DNA from: Syntrophomonadaceae bacterium
GTDB lineage: Bacteria; Bacillota; Syntrophomonadia; Syntrophomonadales; DTU052
Reading direction: 5' to 3'
Assembly: GCA_012729505.1 (NCBI GenBank)
Contig: JAAYDA010000068.1
Coordinates: 1 to 60,922, forward strand
DNA length: 60,922 nucleotides
Part shown: positions 53,301 to 58,600 of the stretch, piece by piece
Position numbering within the stretch: the first letter of the stretch is position 1
Layout: each line of letters opens with the position of its first letter
Program-made: the position numbers and the translations under genes
Notes under the pieces: model-generated
Databases searched by the model: none
What the model saw: the letters and a program-made list of their open reading frames with translations, nothing else
Told to the model about the DNA's origin: nothing

Positions 53301-53587
53301 TTGCGTAGTTTGACCTCGAACTCCGTACCGTAGAGGGAACGCTCACGGTCAAGGCGGGGTATGTAGAACTCCCGCTTTTCCTTTGGCGCCTTTTCCTTAA
53401 GGAATGTCGGCGAGGTGAAAATAAAGCGCAGTTCAGCAATGCCGTCAAGCTGTTTCTTGAGGACTTGGTATGCGTATATGGAGAAACAAGCCGCCGCCAC
53501 GGACAGCTTGTCGCCCTTTTTTATTGTTACCGCCAAGTCATCCTTGACGGTTTTGCTCACGTTATCCAGCATTTCAGGCATATGCAT
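50333..53587 (-). CDS. SNF2/DEAD-type helicase of the restriction operon
   Basis: This 1,084-residue protein has an N-terminal ~240-residue unknown region, a RecA1 domain with ADSVGLGKTFTAL (Walker A, ~273), VIDESHNFR (~358) and LSATPVNNR (~402), a long insertion (~440-720), and a RecA2 domain with ATDCISEGQNLQDCD (~835) and RFGRIDRIGS (motif VI, ~868). A palindromic insertion encodes GLPAGQAGG (~616). The C-terminal ~200 residues are unique. First gene of the operon; ATG 53587 follows AAGGAG by 8 bases. Probable DNA translocase of a defence system. Confidence 0.88.
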   Translation of the reverse strand: MHMPEMLDNVSKTVKDDLAVTIKKGDKLSVAAACFSIYAYQVLKKQLDGIAELRFIFTSPTFLKEKAPKEKREFYIPRLDRERSLYGTEFEVKLRNELTQKAIARECADWIRKRVHFRSNLTAGNISSFMNVVGADRMTYMPLNGFTTADLGCERGNNIINPVTKIFAPVSDEYIRLFDQIWHDKSLMQDVTEQVIDGITVAYNENAPEFIYFVAIYNIFNEFLEDISEDVLPNEATGFKESKIWSMLYTFQKDAVLAIINKLESYNGCILADSVGLGKTFTALAVIKYYENRNRSVLVLCPKKLSDNWNTFKDNYVNNPIASDRLRYDVLYHTDLSRERGKSNGLDLDRLNWGNYDLVVIDESHNFRNGGEVYGEDRRENRYLRLMNRVIRMGIKTKVLMLSATPVNNRFVDLRNQLQLAYEGNPALINERLGTKRPIDEIFRNAQKAFNQWNKQEGGERTTDSLLMSLDFDFFEVLDSVTIARSRKHIEKYYNMGEIGSFPERLKPISLRPRMTDLESAINYADIYEQLMRLNLSVYIPTDFIFPSQLGKYVDTSRNINRVGREMGIRRLMSINLMKRLESSVESFRLTVSRVKKLIDGTIADIDAFASGLPAGQAGGGSVIEGRELVGVDSDFDDDDRNTEYFAAEHSIKIDLSDMDYKTWRDRLAEDAETLELLKLMIDDITPDHDTKLQTLFALIEDKLTNPINDGNRKILIFSAFSDTAEYLYTHVREFVKATYGLDTAMITGSVDGKTTIKGQRASMNKVLTLFSPISKDKELLMPGNTNDISVLIATDCISEGQNLQDCDYCINYDIHWNPVKIIQRFGRIDRIGSRNEKIQLVNFWPDVDLDEYLSLKGRVETRMRITVMTSTGDDDLINAEEKGDLEYRKAQLKRLQEEVVDIEDMQSGISIMDLGLNEFRLDLLEYVKQNGDMDKVPFGLHAVVPASEDCPPGVVFVLKNRNNSVNIDMQNRLHPFYMVYIGSDGEVVCDHLSPKELLDKTRSLCRGKTEPVMNVCREFNEYTKDGRDMRAVSALLSEAINSIIEVKEESDIDSLFSPGGTSALNNSINGLDDFELICFIVVR
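51733..51756. repeat. Palindromic insertion in the helicase gene
   Basis: GCCTGTCCGGCAGGC (51735-51749), with stem GCCTG/CAGGC, is followed by another CAGG. It lies in frame in the helicase insertion domain and encodes a Gly/Ala/Pro-rich loop. The form is like small palindromic repeats that insert into protein-coding genes. Confidence 0.5.
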
Positions 53588-53722
53588 AGTATTGGCTCCT
53601 TATTTTGAGCATATATCATTTGATATCTCTAACCCATTCATTGGTTGAATCCGTTAGTATTGACTTCGCTTCAGGAGGGCAATCTCCCTTCACTAATTCC
53701 CAATTGGCAGATCAATTTCTTG

Positions 53723-53758
53723 TTTAGTGAAATTCTCATAACTTAGAATTTCACTAAA
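53723..53758. promoter_or_regulatory. Perfect 14-bp inverted repeat upstream of the helicase operon
   Basis: TTTAGTGAAATTCT (53723-53736) and AGAATTTCACTAAA (53745-53758) pair perfectly across 8 bases, ~140 bases upstream of the helicase start. The length and symmetry suit an operator for a dimeric repressor or a recombination site. No T-run follows. Confidence 0.5.
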
Positions 53759-53988
53759 TGTTTCTTTACAACGGGGATCAGTATAATCGAGAGCAGGTAA
53801 AGCAGGGAAGCCGTATCTTGGAAACCGAAACGATTTCCAGCGGCTCGAATATCTCCTGTAGGTGATACTGCTGTTCTCCTACATATTTGTGCAAGCAAAC
53901 AAGGGCCGCAACCTCTCTGTTCACAAGGGTTGAGGCCTGTTTTTTCTGCTACGCAACCTATATACATATTGTTAAAAATATCTGCTGC

Positions 53989-54015
53989 TTTCCTGGCACA
54001 AATCGTGCCAGGAAA
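53989..54015. terminator. Hairpin near island edge
   Basis: TTTCCTGGCAC (53989-53999) and GTGCCAGGAAA (54005-54015) form a perfect 11-bp stem with a 5-base loop. A second short palindrome (TTGGCA/TGCCAA) follows at 54015. Orientation is uncertain because no clear T-run is present. Confidence 0.55.
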
Positions 54016-54088
54016 TTGGCAATGCCAAATTACTTAGGAGCAAAAATTTCGCCAAAATAATTGCTAAACTACTACTGTAGAGGTGATT

Positions 54089-54400
54089 ATGATGACATTT
54101 GAAATCAGGCTTAAAGTCGGGTTCTTTAAAACTCAGGTTTATTATCTCACGGTTGGCTACGGGCAAATAATTATGACACCTCAAGATAACGATGGCAATG
54201 ATCGGGTAGTTATAAATAAGGACGAACTGCAGTCGGTAAGCTTGATGAGCAGAAACTGGGGCTCCGCTGAACTAGAAATTGTTACACTAAACAACATATA
54301 TATTGGTAGTTTGGCAGCGCAGACTGACCTGAAGAAACTTGCCGGTAATTTGGACCGGGAATTCGGGGCGAAATTTGTTTTTCAGCGCGGAAATATCTAG
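54089..54400 (+). CDS. Hypothetical 103-aa beta-rich protein
   Basis: ATG 54089 follows AGAGGTG. The product (MMTFEIRLKVGFFKTQVYYL at its N-terminus) alternates hydrophobic residues in a beta-strand pattern, with a final helix (TDLKKLAGNLDREFGAKF), like a small PH-like fold. This is a guess from pattern. It is 142 bases upstream of the membrane-protein pair and may or may not be in their operon. Confidence 0.6.
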   Translation: MMTFEIRLKVGFFKTQVYYLTVGYGQIIMTPQDNDGNDRVVINKDELQSVSLMSRNWGSAELEIVTLNNIYIGSLAAQTDLKKLAGNLDREFGAKFVFQRGNI

Positions 54401-54542
54401 AATGGTCCAACATCAATAAGGACTATGCATAATATCGATATATAAATTGCGAAAGACTAGTTCTGTTTAGTGCAGCAATGGATCAGGGCTTATAAACCAG
54501 TGCCTTTATACGGATGTTTCGACAGGAGGTATCAGCAAGTTT

Positions 54543-55112
54543 ATGAACACTATGGCAGCACCGGCAGTACCCCGCTGGAAAACAGCACTCAACATGATTA
54601 TCAATCCAGGTGAAGTTGTTAAAAGCCAAATGACAAAGGTTCCCTGGCCCTATTCCTTAACGGTGTCAGGGCTGTCCTTCACTCTCTTTTTCCTGCAGAC
54701 CGGATTGGACCTGCAGCGGAACGGACAAATCGAAGCGTCCGGGGTGGTTCTTATGGCCATGTTGGGATTGCTTTACGGTACCGTTGGTGTGGCCTTGATG
54801 GCGGTTATGGTCTGGGCCTTATCCCAGGCGGGACAGCGAGGTCTCAACATGGAGTGGGCTATATCTGCTTTTGCCCTGGGGTATTCGGCTACTTTTATCT
54901 ATGCTCTGAGCGGTCTGGTCTTTTCCTTGGCATTTGGTTGGAAAACCGCGGTGGCCTTTGGTGTTACCGGAGTTTTATGGGCACTCAGACCTACCTTATA
55001 TACCATCAAGCAGATGTCAGGGGAACGGGTTGCATTTAGCATTGCCATGACCACCCTGTGTGGAGCGATCCTCTTGATTGGTTGGGCTTTGCTGGGAAGA
55101 TTCGGCGCTTAG
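54543..55112 (+). CDS. Polytopic membrane protein, Yip1-like
   Basis: This 189-residue protein has about five transmembrane helices (~37-57, 68-95, 105-130, 135-150, 165-186). A Pro-rich N-terminus with NMIINPGEVVKSQMTKVPW resembles Yip1-domain proteins. ATG 54543 is ~13 bases after AGGAGG, slightly long. It is the first of three closely spaced genes ending in the giant repeat protein, so it may help export or anchor it. Confidence 0.7.
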   Translation: MNTMAAPAVPRWKTALNMIINPGEVVKSQMTKVPWPYSLTVSGLSFTLFFLQTGLDLQRNGQIEASGVVLMAMLGLLYGTVGVALMAVMVWALSQAGQRGLNMEWAISAFALGYSATFIYALSGLVFSLAFGWKTAVAFGVTGVLWALRPTLYTIKQMSGERVAFSIAMTTLCGAILLIGWALLGRFGA

Positions 55113-55150
55113 CAGATCAAATAACAATCAACGAACAGGAGGAGAATAAC

Positions 55151-55642
55151 GTGGATACTAAACTGGGATATGCCGGAGGGGCCGGATCTGACGGGGTAAA
55201 ACTATGGCCGGCTTATCTGTGTTTCATTATATTCGGGATTTTGATACCCTTCAGCCAACCGGAATTTAAATTTACTACTATGATATACTCCGTTATTGTT
55301 GCTCTTGTCGTGGGTTTACTGGCTGTGAACCTGCTGATCCTGGTATTTAACAGCGGAAACGCTGCTTTGCGGCAAACTGATGGAGGGTTTGCCCGGGAAG
55401 CGGTAGGGACGGGCATGCTATTTATGATCCCTTTTACGGCTCTGGCGATAATGGCCCTGGCAATGCTAGGGTGGAATGCGATAATGCCCTTTGCCTCGGC
55501 AGCCATTACCACAGCAGCAGCAACGGCAGGAACGGAAGCCATGAAAAGGGGCGCTCAAGGGGTGAAAAATGTAATGATCCCGTCCCTGGTAGCCATAGTG
55601 CTTTCAACAGGCTGGATGATGCTTACGGCCATTCTACCATGA
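55151..55642 (+). CDS. Small polytopic membrane protein, 163 aa
   Basis: GTG 55151 follows AGGAGGAGAA. The product has about four hydrophobic segments (~18-34, 42-70, 90-115, 120-160), small residues throughout (ITTAAATAGTEAMKRG) and a short N-terminal Gly-rich stretch. No family recognised. It is 38 bases after the Yip1-like gene and 20 bases before the giant protein, clearly co-transcribed. Confidence 0.75.
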   Translation: MDTKLGYAGGAGSDGVKLWPAYLCFIIFGILIPFSQPEFKFTTMIYSVIVALVVGLLAVNLLILVFNSGNAALRQTDGGFAREAVGTGMLFMIPFTALAIMALAMLGWNAIMPFASAAITTAAATAGTEAMKRGAQGVKNVMIPSLVAIVLSTGWMMLTAILP

Positions 55643-55662
55643 AGCAACAGAGAGGTGAAAAA

Positions 55663-58600
55663 ATGTCGATTTTACATATAGCTGAGCATAAAAAGAGGTT
55701 AATTAACTGCGTCGTTTCGATAATAGCTTTATCACTGGTATTCACGTTGATCATGGCAAATGCTTTTAGCGGAATTGCTGTGGCAGGAAGTGTCGGAGAT
55801 GTTGTTACCCAGGTAGCTCAGGACTATTTTTCATCTCCAGATTTCGAATTTGGTACAGAACCTGCGACCGGGCTGGGGATTAAGCTGCATTCCGGTTACG
55901 GTGGGTATGCAAACGGATATGGAGGGGTGTCGGTTCTGGGTCCGACTGACAATGCAGGAATGCAGGCAATGCTTGATTATGTTGATAGTCAAACCAATCA
56001 CACCAGTATCGACACTAATAAGATGAAGGGTTGTGAAGTCAGGAAATACACCATGCTTGATGGTGCCGGAGTAGGAGTGATACTACCTGATTATTTTATG
56101 ACGGTAGAGTTTTATGAAACTGGCAACAGTACGGCGGCTGATATCCAAACCGGTCTAAAAATTGCCCAACAGACGCTGGATGGGTTGGAACGAGCCGGGC
56201 TATTAAGTCAGTCGGCTCCCGACATTGAAAAACTAGCGGAAGAGGCGCCTGAAGCCACTGTTCCAGCAGACTCCGTACCGGCAACTGCTGAACCCCTGGA
56301 GGAGCCGGTCCGCGTGGCGGATACAACTAATATTATGGCCGTTTATAACGGGCCTACGGCGCCCACCACTTTTAGCGTCAACAGTCCCCATCTGGTAACC
56401 GAGATTCATGATTATCATTGGAATGATGCCCAGGGGAAAACACCCGGAACTATCGGGTTACAGGCTCAGAATGGCCAAGTGTACGGACCCTGGCAGGCGG
56501 TAGGAACTCCGGGACAAGGGGGAGTTCCTGATGCCAACTGGCATGTATATCCTAATATCGTTATCCCGGCCGGCACCTATACAATTATTGATTCGGATCC
56601 GTCCACTTGGTCACAGAATGGAGACTCCGGCGGAAAAGGTATGTCCTACGTGATGGCAACGCCACATTTCGAAACGACCGGTGCTCTTCCCGGTGATGCC
56701 GGGGCCAAGCCGGGCTCTTATCCACCCGGGCACAGCCTCAGTCCGGCAGGGGTTGGTTCGGTGGGAAGCATACCCGGACCGTCCAATACCACCGAAGCAG
56801 TGACAGGTGTGGTCGTTCCTGGATTGATCGCGACTGCCTTAGGAGCTTTAGGCGGACTGGGCGGCGGAGGATTTATTCCGCCAGCCGGGGGAACCTCTAT
56901 GTATCCTACTGGCGGAGGATCTATGCCCGGAGCTGGCGGAGTTCCCGGAGCTGGCGGAGTTCCCGGAGCTGGCGGCGGCGCGCCGGGAATGGCTCAGGCT
57001 ACCAGTCAGTTTGGACGTCGGGGGAATAAAGGGATTAGGGTCGATACCACAGATATGCATCACAGCAGTGTGACCCAGAGTGCACCGGCAGATCAGGGTA
57101 TCTACATAGAAACAGAACGAGAAACCGGCCTGTTTGTGCAGCCGGAACCCTTTAGCAATGATCCGGGGCCGGAGATATTTATCGATACCATCGATATGCA
57201 TGAGCAGGCCATCGGTATCAGGGAACCGGGAGGAGAAGCCGGTATCTTCATCGATACTACCGATATGTTCGAAGGAACACCCGGCAAAGGAGTAGAGGTT
57301 GACCAGGGCATACTCATTGGAACAGAAGACGAAGCAGCCTTGTTTATGAAAAGCAATATGGATCTGGATATGGAAGCCGGGCAAATGAGACCGCAAGCTT
57401 TCAGTGCCAGAGAAGGGGAGGCTGGAGAAGCTCATTTTGCTGTGGCGGGGAACGACCAAGGAGCTCCGGCTGCGGAACAGCCGGAATATCTGTATACGGA
57501 TACCGGAGATGCGGAAGTCCTTCATGACTCCAGTTCTCTGGAGGACGGAACCGGAACACAAACGGTTCCCGGACCCGAAAGAGATTTTGACCAGAACGGA
57601 TTTGATGCCGAGGGTTTTGACCGGGAGGGATTCAATAAAGCAGGCTTTGACCGTGACGGCTATGACCAGAACGGTTTTGACAAAAACGGTTTCAACCAGG
57701 ATGGATTCAATGCGCAAGGATTTGATCGGGACGGTTTTGATGCCCGGGGCTTTGACGCGGAAGGCTTCGATAAAATTGGCTTTGATGCAGACGGTTTTGA
57801 CAAAGCTGGTTTTGACAAAGAGGGCTTCGACAAGGCCGGCTTCAATGTGGAAGGCTTCGATAAAGAAGGTTATAACAAACTTGGTTTTGATCAAGAAGGT
57901 TTTAACCGGCAGGGATTTGACCAGTCTGGTTTTGACAAAGAAGGTTTCAATAAAGAGGGCTTCGATAAAGCTGGATTCAACCAGGAGGGCTATAACAAAG
58001 CAGGCTTTGACCAGGAAGGTTTTGATAAAAACGGATTCAATGCCGCAGGGTATGATAAGGAAGGCTTCAATCAGGCTGGCTTTGACAAGACTGGTTTTGA
58101 CCGCGAAGGTTTCAATAAAGAGGGCTTCGATAAAGCTGGATTCAACCGGGAGGGCTATAACAAAGCAGGTTTTGACCAGGAAGGTTTTGATAAAAACGGA
58201 TTCAATGCCGAAGGGTATGATAAGGAAGGCTTCAATCAGGCCGGCTTTGACAAGACTGGTTATGACCGCGAAGGTTTCAATAAAGAAGGCTTTGATAAAA
58301 CTGGTTTTGACCGGGAAGGATTCGATAAAGCCGGGTTCGATACGGAAGGCTATGACCGGGAGGGCTTTAATAAAGCCGGCTTTGATCAGGAAGGTTTTGA
58401 TCGCCAGGGCTTTGATAAGGCGGGGCTGGACCGGGAAGGTTTCAACAAAGCTGGATTCGATACGGAAGGCTATGACCGGGAGGGATTCAATAAAGCAGGC
58501 TTTGACCGGGAGGGTTATGGACGCAATGGCTTTGACCCGGAGGGCTTTGACCGGGAGGGCTTTGATGTCAATGGTTATGACCGCCAGGGATTCAACCGTC

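Larger units (their letters stand above)
39382..53800. mobile_element. Putative genomic island abutting tRNA-Arg
   Basis: From the tRNA-Arg 3' end to about 53.8 kb the content changes from core metabolism to decayed toxin-antitoxin modules, pseudogenes, an AraC-type regulator and a large restriction/helicase operon, with most genes on the minus strand from 44 kb. No integrase, transposase or repeated tRNA 3' end was found by eye, so boundaries are approximate and the island may be old. Core-like genes resume at 54.1 kb. Confidence 0.5.
53588..54088. other. Island edge, no convincing gene
   Basis: About 500 bases with an inverted repeat, a palindrome and a possible gene remnant. On the minus strand a frame ending at 53616 would give ELVKGDCPPEAKSILTD..., without a start. 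A 74-codon minus-strand frame (53743-53967) has several Cys but no ribosome site or family match. Confidence 0.5.

Noticed and set aside
53743-53967. 74-codon minus frame with several Cys
   Set aside because: No ribosome site; Cys spacing does not match a known metal motif; lies in the degraded island edge.
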